Source of the DNA: JAVKBW01 sp964352715
GTDB lineage: Bacteria; Pseudomonadota; Alphaproteobacteria; UBA8366; Aestuariispiraceae
DNA length: 24,439 nucleotides
Direction of reading: 5' to 3'
Assembly (NCBI GenBank): GCA_964352715.1
Contig: CAYGSU010000063.1
Coordinates: 1-24,439 of the forward strand
The first letter of the stretch is position 1. Every line of letters starts with the position of its first letter. Under the pieces are notes generated by a model. The model had not been told where the DNA came from, did not search any database, and worked only from the letters and a program-made list of their open reading frames with translations. Of this stretch, positions 14,163 through 22,384 are shown in pieces. The position numbers and the translations under genes were made by a program.

Positions 14163-15044
14163 ATGCGTTTTCGTCTCATCGCTCTGATTATCGTCGCCGG
14201 CGCTGCCGGTCTGGGCGCGGCCACCCTGGCCCGCGACTGGATGGCGGCGCAACAGGCGGCGTTCAATGAAAAACTGAACTCGCTGACCCCCGAAAAAACG
14301 GAAACGGCTCAGGTGCTTGTCGCACGCAAGCCGATTGTCGTCGGTGCCTTCCTGAAGCCGGACATGTTCCGTTGGGCCGAATGGCCGGAAGACGGCGTCG
14401 CCGATACCTATGTGGTGAAGCTGGAGGATCCGGAAACAGACCAGATCGAAGATCTTCTCGGTGCGGTGATGCGAAATTCCCTTACCGCCGGTGAACCGAT
14501 CACCAGTGGCCAGATCATCCGGCCGGGCGAACGCGGGTTCCTCGCGGCCGTCCTGACGCCGGGTTCGCGCGCTGTGTCAGTGCCGATCAACGCGACAACC
14601 GGCATTTCCGGCTTCGTGTTTCCGGGCGATTCCGTCGACCTGCTGCTGACCCATACGATCAAGGGTGGCAACAACGTTCGGCGAGCTTCGGAAACCATCC
14701 TGCGCGATATCCGAATTCTTGCGGTCGACCAGAGTGTCTCGAACGATGACGGCAAACCGGTTATCGCCAAGACCGCGACATTGGAAGTCCTGCCCAAACA
14801 GGCGGAGAAAATCGCCGTCGCCATGGAAATGGGCATCCTGTCGCTGACCCTTCGCAGCTTGCCGGTGGAAACCACCGAAGGGGAGCCGATCATCGATCCG
14901 ACTCAACAGACCTATACCTGGGACAGCCAGGCAAGCAGTCTTCTGTCCGGTGGCGGTCGCAGCAAGGGTGGCCCGGTTACTACGGTTCAGGTTGTTCGCC
15001 GGGGCGAGGCGCAAACGCTCAGCTTCAGGGGGGCGTACCAATGA
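14163..15044 (+). CDS. cpaB: Tad pilus assembly protein CpaB/RcpC
   Basis: A 293-residue periplasmic protein with one N-terminal membrane segment or uncleaved signal (about 3-22). The SAF-type domain begins around residue 48 (AQVLVARKPIVVGAFLKPDM), and the RcpC/CpaB domain follows from about 125 (FLAAVLTPGSRAVSVPI, then TGISGFVFPGDSVDLLLT, a well-kept family segment). CpaB/RcpC associates with the secretin and is thought to link the outer-membrane channel to the inner-membrane machine, perhaps touching peptidoglycan. The start ATG at 14163 has AAGGAGA ten bases upstream. It overlaps cpaC by four bases (ATGA), indicating translational coupling. The C-terminal tail (SSLLSGGGRSKGGP) is glycine-rich and probably flexible. 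Confidence 0.93.
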   Translation: MRFRLIALIIVAGAAGLGAATLARDWMAAQQAAFNEKLNSLTPEKTETAQVLVARKPIVVGAFLKPDMFRWAEWPEDGVADTYVVKLEDPETDQIEDLLGAVMRNSLTAGEPITSGQIIRPGERGFLAAVLTPGSRAVSVPINATTGISGFVFPGDSVDLLLTHTIKGGNNVRRASETILRDIRILAVDQSVSNDDGKPVIAKTATLEVLPKQAEKIAVAMEMGILSLTLRSLPVETTEGEPIIDPTQQTYTWDSQASSLLSGGGRSKGGPVTTVQVVRRGEAQTLSFRGAYQ

Positions 15045-16783
15045 ACCCGATCCAACCCGGAAGCGGCTTCAAACTGTGCCTGCTTCTGTTGACGGCGCTG
15101 CTGCCGGCGGTTCTCTGGCTGACGCCCGCCAAAGCGGAGCCACCGACCAGGAATCCCAAAAACCTCATTGAGGATGTCGATCTTTCAAAAGTTTCCGATA
15201 CCGATGTGACGATCGATATGGCGGTGCCGTTCCTGCCGGCCAAACCGGTTCAGGCCGCAGCCAATATCACACCGTCGGTGATGCTTGAATCCGAACTTGA
15301 AACAGAGCTTGATGCCGGGCAGGCCCCTTTGCCGGTTGGCGGCGATGGCTCGGAAGATCCGGTCGTTGCAGCCGTGCCGCCGGTGGAAGTTCTGCCGAAG
15401 GTACAGTTGCTGCCGAAGGCGCCGACCAAGCCCGTTGCGATAACGCCGGCAGTCGTACGGACCGTATCGTCGCCGGCTGTGTCGGTTTCCGCACCCAGCC
15501 TCGCGCCAATCGATCTGGAAATGCATGCCGGTACGATGATCCGCCTGCCGAAAGCGGCAAATGCTGTCTTCGTCGCCAATCCGGACATTGCGGATGTCCA
15601 GCTCAAATCGCCGCAACTGCTCTATATATATGGCAGGCTTGCCGGCGAGACGACCGTCTATGCGGTCGATGCCTCGGATAATGTGGTGCTGAATCATCGG
15701 GTCGTGGTCGGGCACAATCTGACGCGGCTACAGGAGCTGATACAAAAGGTCCGTCCCCGGTCGAGCGTCGATATCATGTCGCTGAACGGCTCCATTGTGC
15801 TGACCGGCCTAGCCACCAGCGCGGAGGAAGCGTCGGATATCACTGGGCTCGCCGCGCAACTGCTTGGCGAAGGCGGCCGGGTTATCAACCGGATCCGGAT
15901 CGACAGCCCGCAACAGGTCAATCTTCGGGTTCGGATTGCCGAAGTCAGCCGGGATGTTTCCAAGCAACTTGGATTCGACCTCAGCATTTCCCAGATCATC
16001 GGTAATGTTACCCTGGGCGCGGCCACCAATTCCTTCGTGGACGGCATCACATCCGGCACCCAGCAACTGTCCGGCGCGTTCACGTCGAATTCCGGGCGCA
16101 CAGCCATCAATGCGCTGATTGATGCCCTGGACGATCAGGGTCTCGCTACCGTGCTGGCTGAACCGAACCTGACGGCGATGACAGGTGAAACCGCGCATTT
16201 TCTTGCGGGTGGCGAGTTCCCTATCCCCGTTCCGAGCGACAACGGCACCATTACCATCCTGTTCAAGAAATTCGGTGTGGCGCTCAGCTTCAAGCCGGTG
16301 GTTCTCGATGATGGTCGAATTCATCTGAAGATCGTCTCTGAAGTCAGCCAGCTTTCGACGACCGGGTCGGTGTCGTTCAACGGTTTCATCATTCCCTCGC
16401 TGACCACGCGTGAAGCTGAAACGACAGTCAATCTCGGCAGCGGTCAAAGTTTCGCCATTGCCGGCCTGTTGCAGAACACCACCACACAGACGGTCAATCA
16501 GTTCCCCGGGCTTGGCGATCTGCCGATCATCGGCACGCTGTTCCGGTCAAGCGATTTCCAGAGCGAGAAAAGCGAGCTGATTGTGATCGTGACACCTTAT
16601 CTGGTGCGCCCGGTTTCAACCCGCATCGCCGCCCCGACCGATGGCTTCGAGCCGCCGACCGATCAGGACCGCGTGTTCAATGGCGCGAAATACAATGCCG
16701 GCGCAGCGTCGAAGCGCACCAATTTTGTCAGCCGCGATGGCGCGGCAGGCCAGGTTGGCAAAGCCGGCTTCATTCTGCGCTAG
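15041..16783 (+). CDS. cpaC: Tad outer-membrane secretin CpaC/RcpA
   Basis: The channel through which the pilus leaves the cell, 580 residues. A signal peptide (about 1-32, ending LTPAKA) is followed by a long Ala/Pro/Val-rich stretch (about 60-155). Then come the pilus-secretin N-domain (about 157-225, VFVANPDIADVQLKSP), a BON-like segment (about 228-290) and the secretin domain (about 295-535). The secretin ends with GLGDLPIIGTLFRS and ELIVIVTPYLVRP, the usual signature. The last 45 residues (PTDGFEPPTDQDRVF and on) form a tail past the barrel. The proline-rich spacer makes it longer than many CpaC proteins. It starts inside the cpaB stop (ATGA overlap). CpaD, CpaB and possibly TadD should act with it. 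Confidence 0.94.
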   Translation: MNPIQPGSGFKLCLLLLTALLPAVLWLTPAKAEPPTRNPKNLIEDVDLSKVSDTDVTIDMAVPFLPAKPVQAAANITPSVMLESELETELDAGQAPLPVGGDGSEDPVVAAVPPVEVLPKVQLLPKAPTKPVAITPAVVRTVSSPAVSVSAPSLAPIDLEMHAGTMIRLPKAANAVFVANPDIADVQLKSPQLLYIYGRLAGETTVYAVDASDNVVLNHRVVVGHNLTRLQELIQKVRPRSSVDIMSLNGSIVLTGLATSAEEASDITGLAAQLLGEGGRVINRIRIDSPQQVNLRVRIAEVSRDVSKQLGFDLSISQIIGNVTLGAATNSFVDGITSGTQQLSGAFTSNSGRTAINALIDALDDQGLATVLAEPNLTAMTGETAHFLAGGEFPIPVPSDNGTITILFKKFGVALSFKPVVLDDGRIHLKIVSEVSQLSTTGSVSFNGFIIPSLTTREAETTVNLGSGQSFAIAGLLQNTTTQTVNQFPGLGDLPIIGTLFRSSDFQSEKSELIVIVTPYLVRPVSTRIAAPTDGFEPPTDQDRVFNGAKYNAGAASKRTNFVSRDGAAGQVGKAGFILR

Positions 16784-16798
16784 GAAAGGACAAGCGAA

Positions 16799-17416
16799 AT
16801 GCATAAGACCAGCATCTGGCTAAAAGCATTCATTCTGGGCGCGGCAAGTCTTACAGCAGCTTGCACCGCCCAGTCGGAAGGTCGGCTGGAGAACAGCCAG
16901 CAGACGAGGGTTGACCTGGCACGGTTCCAAAGCGCGGTGGAGACGGAGGCAGGCACCGGCTTGCCGACCGCTTCCGGCTATCGCGAGGCGGCGGCGTTTC
17001 TGGTCAGTCTGCATGTCGGATACGGCGATATCGTCATGATCCGCGGCGGCTCGCCGGATGGCAGGCGCAGCCTGGCAGATGGGTTGCGGACCTATTACCG
17101 AAGTGTGGAAATAGTCACCTTGCCGACCGGAACAGGCGACCTTTCCCTTGTTGTTGAACGGGCAGTGGCCACGCCGCCGCCCTGTGGCGACTGGTCTGCA
17201 CCTTCCGGCCACGACACAAGCAACTCCGGCGGGCTTGATCTCGGTTGTTCGACCGAAGCGAGCCTCGGTCTGATGGTCGCCGATCCACGCGATCTGCAGG
17301 GCGGTACGCCGCCGGGACCGGAAAGCTCGACAATCGGCGTACGCGGCCTTGCCGAAATGAATGCCGGGCCGCTGATCATCGCACCGCAGACCGAAGTAAC
17401 GGGGACGACGGAGTGA
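16799..17416 (+). CDS. cpaD: CpaD-family pilus lipoprotein
   Basis: A 205-residue lipoprotein: a short signal peptide ends in the lipobox LTAAC, with C22 as the lipidated cysteine. The family segments are clear: SLHVGYGDIVMIRGG, ERAVATPPPCGDWS, and GCSTEASLGLMVADPRDLQGG near the end. CpaD proteins help position or stabilise the secretin in the outer membrane. The two later cysteines (in CGDWS and LGCSTE) are typical of CpaD and could pair. The start ATG at 16799 lies behind AGGAAAGGA, 15 bases after the cpaC stop. Its TGA overlaps the GTG start of cpaE by four bases. I see no unusual insertions. Confidence 0.93.
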   Translation: MHKTSIWLKAFILGAASLTAACTAQSEGRLENSQQTRVDLARFQSAVETEAGTGLPTASGYREAAAFLVSLHVGYGDIVMIRGGSPDGRRSLADGLRTYYRSVEIVTLPTGTGDLSLVVERAVATPPPCGDWSAPSGHDTSNSGGLDLGCSTEASLGLMVADPRDLQGGTPPGPESSTIGVRGLAEMNAGPLIIAPQTEVTGTTE

Positions 17417-18615
17417 ACGCCTTGCCCCCCTTGTCAGCATCCGGACAGGCAAATGCGCTGCGCGATGTCAGACATGCCCGTCTGATTGCGGTTTCCGACA
17501 ATGCCGATCTGGCGGACGCACTGTCACGGCTGCTGGATGGCGATGGTATTGGCTCGGCTGAAATTCTGCCGACGGGAACTGACCCGATTGCGCTCGCCAG
17601 TGAAAAGGCCGATCTGTTCGTGATCGATCTCGGTGACGAGCCGAATCCCTCGGCGATCGTCGCGGAATACATTTCCGCGACCGATCAGCCGGTTGCGGTT
17701 ATCGGCACGGTTAATGACGTGCATTACTATCATCAGGTGGTCGAAGCCGGGGCGGTCGATTATCTCGTGCCACCCTTGACCGATACGATGCTGATGGAGC
17801 TGATCGGCCGGGTCGTTACAAGACCGGATCAGCAGGCCGATCCTGAAACCTGCCGCCTGAACCTGATGATCGGCACGCGCGGCGGCGTCGGCACGACAAC
17901 AATGGCTGTATCGACGGCCTGGCTGTCGGCTGAAGCCTGGAACACGCCGACTGCACTGCTGGATCTGGATCTTCGCTTTGGAAGTTGCGCCCTGTCGCTG
18001 GACCTGCTGCCGGGGCCGGGGCTGCGCGATGCGCTGGAACACCCGGAACGCATCGATTCCCTGTTCGTCGGCAGTTCGATGATCAACGCAACCGACCGGC
18101 TGTTCGTGCTGGGCAGTGAAGATGCGCTGGAAAGTTCCATCCGCATTGCCGATGACGCGATTGAAACGCTGGTCGAGGCGATCAAACCGACAGTGGATGT
18201 GCTGGTGGTCGATCTGCCGCGTGTGGCGGTTGGTGCGCACCGGTCGATGCTTGAGGAGGCGCATACGATAACGCTCGTATCGAACCTCACGGTTGCGGGA
18301 TTGCGCGATACGGTACGGCTGCAATCCTACCTCGCCGATCGGCTGGGTCTGTCGACCGTGCAGATTGCGGCGATCGAAGCACCGGACAAGATCGCCCATA
18401 TCACAAAGAAGGAATTCCAGCAGGGTATTGGCCGTGATGTCACGTTCTGGTTGCCCTACGATCCGAAAATGGTGGCGGCAGCGGCCAGCCAGGGAAAGGC
18501 CCCGCCCGATTTCGCCGGGACGCGCCATGCCTATACCAAGGCGTGCAGCATTATCGCGCGTGATTTCGCCGGTGCTGAAGAAGCGAAGGAAAGGCGGCGG
18601 TTTTGGCGCTGGTAG
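17413..18615 (+). CDS. cpaE: CpaE/TadZ pilus localisation ATPase (receiver-like plus MinD-like)
   Basis: A cytoplasmic protein of 400 residues: a receiver-like N-terminal domain (about 20-135) and a MinD/ParA-like P-loop domain (about 145-385). CpaE/TadZ proteins place the Tad machine in the cell. The deviant Walker A reads GTRGGVGTTT (154-163), with arginine and threonine where typical MinD proteins have lysines; departures of this kind are known in TadZ. LLDLDLRFGS and VDVLVVDLPR are the Walker A' and B regions. The start is a GTG at 17413 overlapping the cpaD stop as GTGA, with GGGGA upstream; the open frame further upstream lies within cpaD and does not resemble CpaE. It overlaps cpaF by 13 bases. 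Confidence 0.92.
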   Translation: MNALPPLSASGQANALRDVRHARLIAVSDNADLADALSRLLDGDGIGSAEILPTGTDPIALASEKADLFVIDLGDEPNPSAIVAEYISATDQPVAVIGTVNDVHYYHQVVEAGAVDYLVPPLTDTMLMELIGRVVTRPDQQADPETCRLNLMIGTRGGVGTTTMAVSTAWLSAEAWNTPTALLDLDLRFGSCALSLDLLPGPGLRDALEHPERIDSLFVGSSMINATDRLFVLGSEDALESSIRIADDAIETLVEAIKPTVDVLVVDLPRVAVGAHRSMLEEAHTITLVSNLTVAGLRDTVRLQSYLADRLGLSTVQIAAIEAPDKIAHITKKEFQQGIGRDVTFWLPYDPKMVAAAASQGKAPPDFAGTRHAYTKACSIIARDFAGAEEAKERRRFWRW

Positions 18616-20336
18616 ATTCCATCGCGGCACTCGGCAGAGGGTCGTCGTCCGGCGGTGACCCGACGGCGGCGATCGAACGCATGAAAGGCAAGCTTGCGCC
18701 TGATGTCGCCGAAGCTTTACAGGGCCTGTCGCCGGAAACCGCAGACCGGGCCGATCTCAGCCGGCGTATTCGCGAAGCTGTCATCCGGGCCAGCGACCGG
18801 CAGGGGTTGAAACTGACCCTGCTGCAGGAGCGTGATCTCGTGACCGGCCTGTTGAACGACTGGGTTAGAACGGAAACGGCGGGGTCGCAGGCGACAGGGG
18901 CACCATCCGAGAAACGCGAACTGTCGAAGAAGCTTGTCAGGCGGGATGCGCCCGGTACGTCGGAGGCCGCTGGCCGACAACCGGCGAGCGAAGAAGCCAT
19001 CGATTCCGAGGCGACAATCGATTCTCTGCTCGGTGACATGTCTGATCAGCCGTTCAGTCGCACCGGCACAACCAGCCGGACCAGCGTGGAAGCGGCGGTT
19101 GACAAGGTACGCCCGGTTCTGACCGACCAGATCGACGTTGCTGCTGCTGCCAAAATGCCGCGTTCCGAACTTGCCCGTCAGATATCCGAGCTGGTCGGCG
19201 ACATTCTGCGCGACCGGCAGATCCAGTTGAACAGCATGGAACAGCGGGACCTCGTGACCATCCTGGTCAATGACATGCTGGGCCTGGGGCCGCTGGAATC
19301 GCTGCTGGAAGACGACCGCGTTACCGACATTCTGGTCAACGGGCCGCACCAGACCTATGTCGAACGCGGTGGCAAGCTGGAACAGGCCGATATCCACTTT
19401 CGCGACAATGCGCATCTGCTGTCGATCTGCACCCGCATTGTCAGCCGGATCGGCAGGCGGGTCGATGAAAGCTCGCCGATGTGCGATGCGCGTCTTGCCG
19501 ATGGCAGCCGGGTCAACATCATCATTCCACCGCTGGCGCTGGACGGGCCGTCAATATCGATCCGCAAGTTTTCCGAAAAGAAAATCACGCTTGAAGTGAT
19601 GACCCGTCAGCAGAACATTTCCAAAAACATGGAAACAGTGCTGAAGATAGCATCCCGCAGCCGTCTGAACATTCTCATTTCCGGCGGTACCGGTTCAGGC
19701 AAGACAACACTGCTTAATGCCTTGAGCCGCCTGATCGATACAGGTGAGCGGATCGTCACCATCGAAGACGCCGCCGAGCTTCAACTGCAGCAGCCGCATG
19801 TGGTACGCCTCGAAACCCGCCCGCCCAACCTGGAAGGGCGTGGTGAAGTCACCATGCGTGATCTCGTCAAGAATTCGCTGCGGATGCGGCCCGACCGGAT
19901 CATCCTGGGTGAGGTGCGAAGCGCGGAAGCGCTCGATATGTTGCAGGCGATGAACACCGGGCATGAAGGCTCGATGTGTACGGTTCACGCCAACAACCCG
20001 CGCGAGGCGCTGACCCGTCTTGAAAACATGGTCAGCATGACGGCATCGAACCTGCCGGCGAAAGCCCTGCGGACCCAGATCGCCTCCGCCATCGACATCA
20101 TTGTGCAGATCAGCCGGATGCGCGACGGAATGCGCCGGGTGACCAGCATCGCCGAAGTCGTCGGCATGGAAGGCGAGGTGATCACCACCCAGGAGCTGTT
20201 CCGATACAAGTACGAGGGTGAAGACCAGAACGGCAAGCTGCTCGGCACGTTCGAGCCGGCGGGTGTCCGCCCGCACTTCGCGGAAAAAGCATCGTACTTC
20301 AATCTGGAAAAGCCGCTGCTGGAGGCAATCGCATGA
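18603..20336 (+). CDS. cpaF: Tad secretion ATPase CpaF/TadA with a duplicated N-terminal domain
   Basis: The cytoplasmic hexameric ATPase that powers Flp pilus assembly, 577 residues, about 100 longer than many CpaF proteins. The core has Walker A GGTGSGKTT (361-369), the Asp box (TIEDAAELQ), Walker B RIILGEVR (433-440) and the His box TGHEGSMCTVHANNP (452-466). The N-terminus is unusual: residues 28-88 and 166-226 align without gaps at a constant offset of 138, sharing motifs such as ERDLVTGLLND and QRDLVTILVND. The second copy leads normally into GLGPLESLL. A polar linker (about 92-160) separates them. The start is TTG at 18603 with AGGAAAGG about eight bases upstream, inside the end of cpaE. 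The stop overlaps tadB by four bases. Confidence 0.95.
   Translation: MALVDSIAALGRGSSSGGDPTAAIERMKGKLAPDVAEALQGLSPETADRADLSRRIREAVIRASDRQGLKLTLLQERDLVTGLLNDWVRTETAGSQATGAPSEKRELSKKLVRRDAPGTSEAAGRQPASEEAIDSEATIDSLLGDMSDQPFSRTGTTSRTSVEAAVDKVRPVLTDQIDVAAAAKMPRSELARQISELVGDILRDRQIQLNSMEQRDLVTILVNDMLGLGPLESLLEDDRVTDILVNGPHQTYVERGGKLEQADIHFRDNAHLLSICTRIVSRIGRRVDESSPMCDARLADGSRVNIIIPPLALDGPSISIRKFSEKKITLEVMTRQQNISKNMETVLKIASRSRLNILISGGTGSGKTTLLNALSRLIDTGERIVTIEDAAELQLQQPHVVRLETRPPNLEGRGEVTMRDLVKNSLRMRPDRIILGEVRSAEALDMLQAMNTGHEGSMCTVHANNPREALTRLENMVSMTASNLPAKALRTQIASAIDIIVQISRMRDGMRRVTSIAEVVGMEGEVITTQELFRYKYEGEDQNGKLLGTFEPAGVRPHFAEKASYFNLEKPLLEAIA
18684..19280 (+). repeat. Internal duplication of the CpaF N-terminal helical domain
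   Basis: The copies are coded by 18684-18866 and 19098-19280. At protein level they align without gaps over about 60 residues with at least 16 identities, densest at RDLVT-x-L-x-ND. At DNA level they have diverged (for example different codons for the shared motif), so this is an old duplication, not a recent slip. Confidence 0.7.
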
Positions 20337-21367
20337 CTGTCCTGCTCGATATTCTGGATGAAGTCGGCGCCTGGATAGGGTCGCTTACAGTGGAAGCGCT
20401 TGGCATCCTGATTGCCTTGCTTGTCGCTGCCGCCGTGATGGCGGTTGTATTGGGTCTTGCCTCTACAAATATTCGGGAAAGTCGAAAAAGGCGCGATCGT
20501 CTTGCCCGCGCGGTTGACCGCCGTGCAGGGTCGCAGCAGAAGACAGAAGCTGCCGTTCAGCTTCGGCGCAGCGACCCGAAGTCCAGCCTTGACCAGACAC
20601 TTGGCCGGTTGATGCCGAAGCCGGAGATGTTGCGTGCCCGGTTGAAGCAGACCGGCCGCAAGATCGCCCTCGGCAACTATGCCGCGGCCAGCATTGTTGT
20701 TGCCATTCTATCGTTCTTCGTCCTCTGGCGGTTTACCGGTCTGCCCCCGGTAACATCCGCCTTTGGTGCGGCGGCGTCGGGTCTGATGATACCCCATCTC
20801 ATCGTGTCCCACTTGATCCGGCGTCGCCGTAATCTTTTCACAGGCCAGCTAGCGGAAGGCATCGATGTCATGGTACGTGGCATCCGCGCCGGGCTGCCGG
20901 TTTCCGAAACCGTGCGCGCTGTCGCGCGGGAGGTGGGCGAACCGGTGCGCGGAATCTTCGCCCTGGTGGCTGACAGGGTTCGTGTCGGCGAACAGATGGA
21001 AGACGCTTTCGCGCATGCGGCGGAAGAGATGGATACGCCGGAACTGAAATTCCTGTCCATCACCCTGTCCGTGCAGCGCGAGACCGGCGGCAACCTGGCC
21101 GAAACCCTGTCCAACCTGTCGGAAATTCTGCGCAAGCGCCGGCAGATGAAGCTGAAGATCAGGGCCGTATCGTCGGAGGCCCGCGCCAGCGCCATGATTC
21201 TCGGGTCGCTTCCCTTTGCGATGTTCCTGATCCTGCTGCTGGTCAACGAGGGGTATGTCATGGAGCTGTTTATCGACCCGCGCGGGCATTTTCTGGTCGG
21301 TCTGTCGTTGTTCAGCATGGCGGTCGGCATTGGCGTGATGATGAAAATGGTCAGGTTCGACATATGA
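20333..21367 (+). CDS. tadB: Tad inner-membrane platform protein TadB
   Basis: A 344-residue integral membrane protein of the type II secretion F family, which with TadC forms the platform that CpaF drives. A membrane helix lies at about 20-43, then a basic cytoplasmic stretch (NIRESRKRRDRLARAVDRR), two close helices (about 118-160), the conserved cytoplasmic four-helix domain (about 170-285, including GIDVMVRGIRAGLPVSE and SVQRETGGNLAETLSNLSEILRKR) and two C-terminal helices (about 285-342). The start ATG overlaps the cpaF TGA, with GGAGG eight bases upstream; its own stop overlaps tadC in the same way. Such overlaps favour balanced production of the three partners. No departures from the family are evident. 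Confidence 0.94.
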   Translation: MTVLLDILDEVGAWIGSLTVEALGILIALLVAAAVMAVVLGLASTNIRESRKRRDRLARAVDRRAGSQQKTEAAVQLRRSDPKSSLDQTLGRLMPKPEMLRARLKQTGRKIALGNYAAASIVVAILSFFVLWRFTGLPPVTSAFGAAASGLMIPHLIVSHLIRRRRNLFTGQLAEGIDVMVRGIRAGLPVSETVRAVAREVGEPVRGIFALVADRVRVGEQMEDAFAHAAEEMDTPELKFLSITLSVQRETGGNLAETLSNLSEILRKRRQMKLKIRAVSSEARASAMILGSLPFAMFLILLLVNEGYVMELFIDPRGHFLVGLSLFSMAVGIGVMMKMVRFDI

Positions 21368-22338
21368 GCCCGCTTGATTACCTGCCCTATGGTGTCACTC
21401 TTCAGGATATATTCCTGTTTCTGGCGGCGTCCGGTACCTTCCTCGGTATCCTCGCGGTCACCGTGCCGCTGGTCGAGCGTCGCCCCGACGGCCGCCGTAT
21501 CAAGGCGCTAAGACAGCGCCGTACTGATCTTCTGGCCGAGACCAAGAAACCGAAACGGCGCGGTCTTTCCGGGTCCTATGTCGGTGTCGCCAATCATGTT
21601 GTCGGCAGGTTCAAGCTTCTCAGCAGTGACCACGCGGCGGAAGCACAGCGCAAGCTGTTGCGGGCCGGCATCCGGTCGAAGGATGCAGTGACGATTTTCC
21701 TGTTCATCAAACTGTGCCTGCCACTGACGCTGGGCGGCATCGCCCTGATTCTGCTGTTCGGCACGAGCCTTTATCCGATGCCCGATTTCGCGAAGGCCGG
21801 CATCAGCGCCGGTGTTATCGTGCTTGGCCTGTACCTGCCGGACATCGTGACCAAGAACAAGGCGGACAAGCGCAAGCACGCGCTGACACGCGGCCTGCCC
21901 GATGCGCTGGACCTGCTGGTGATCTGCGCCGAAGCGGGCCTCAATCTTGATTCCGCTTTGATCCGGGTGGCCAACGAAATCCGCATGGCGAATCCCGAAC
22001 TGGCGGACGAACTGGAACTGACCTCGATCGAACTCGGCTTTCTCAGCGAGCGGCGCGAGGCGCTGCAGAATCTTGAAATGCGCACCGGGCTGAAATCAGT
22101 CTCCGCGCTGGTCGGCACACTGGCCCAGACCGAGAAATACGGTACGCCGCTGGCCCAGAGCCTGCGGGTGCTGGCCGCCGAATTGCGCGACGAACGTTTG
22201 ATGAAGGCGGAAGAAAAGGCGGCGCGTCTGCCCGCCACTCTGACCGTGCCGATGGTGCTGTTCATCATGCCGGCCCTGTTCATCGTGCTGATCGGCCCCG
22301 CCATCCTGCGCACCGTCGATGCGCTGAGCAATTTGTAG
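21364..22338 (+). CDS. tadC: Tad inner-membrane platform protein TadC
   Basis: A 324-residue membrane protein of the type II secretion F family, partner of TadB. Helices are visible at about 11-36, 113-138, 142-160 and 288-318. The cytoplasmic domain between carries the well-kept TRGLPDALDLLVICAEAGLN and TEKYGTPLAQSLRVLAAELR. The start ATG at 21364 is fused to the tadB stop (ATGA). It is the last gene of the long plus-strand run; 46 bases later the tadD gene comes in from the other strand. I see no clear terminator in that gap, so run-through antisense to tadD is possible. Confidence 0.94.
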   Translation: MSPLDYLPYGVTLQDIFLFLAASGTFLGILAVTVPLVERRPDGRRIKALRQRRTDLLAETKKPKRRGLSGSYVGVANHVVGRFKLLSSDHAAEAQRKLLRAGIRSKDAVTIFLFIKLCLPLTLGGIALILLFGTSLYPMPDFAKAGISAGVIVLGLYLPDIVTKNKADKRKHALTRGLPDALDLLVICAEAGLNLDSALIRVANEIRMANPELADELELTSIELGFLSERREALQNLEMRTGLKSVSALVGTLAQTEKYGTPLAQSLRVLAAELRDERLMKAEEKAARLPATLTVPMVLFIMPALFIVLIGPAILRTVDALSNL

Positions 22339-22384
22339 GAGACGGGAGATGCGGGTCAGCCTGAAGGGAACGACTCGAAACGGA

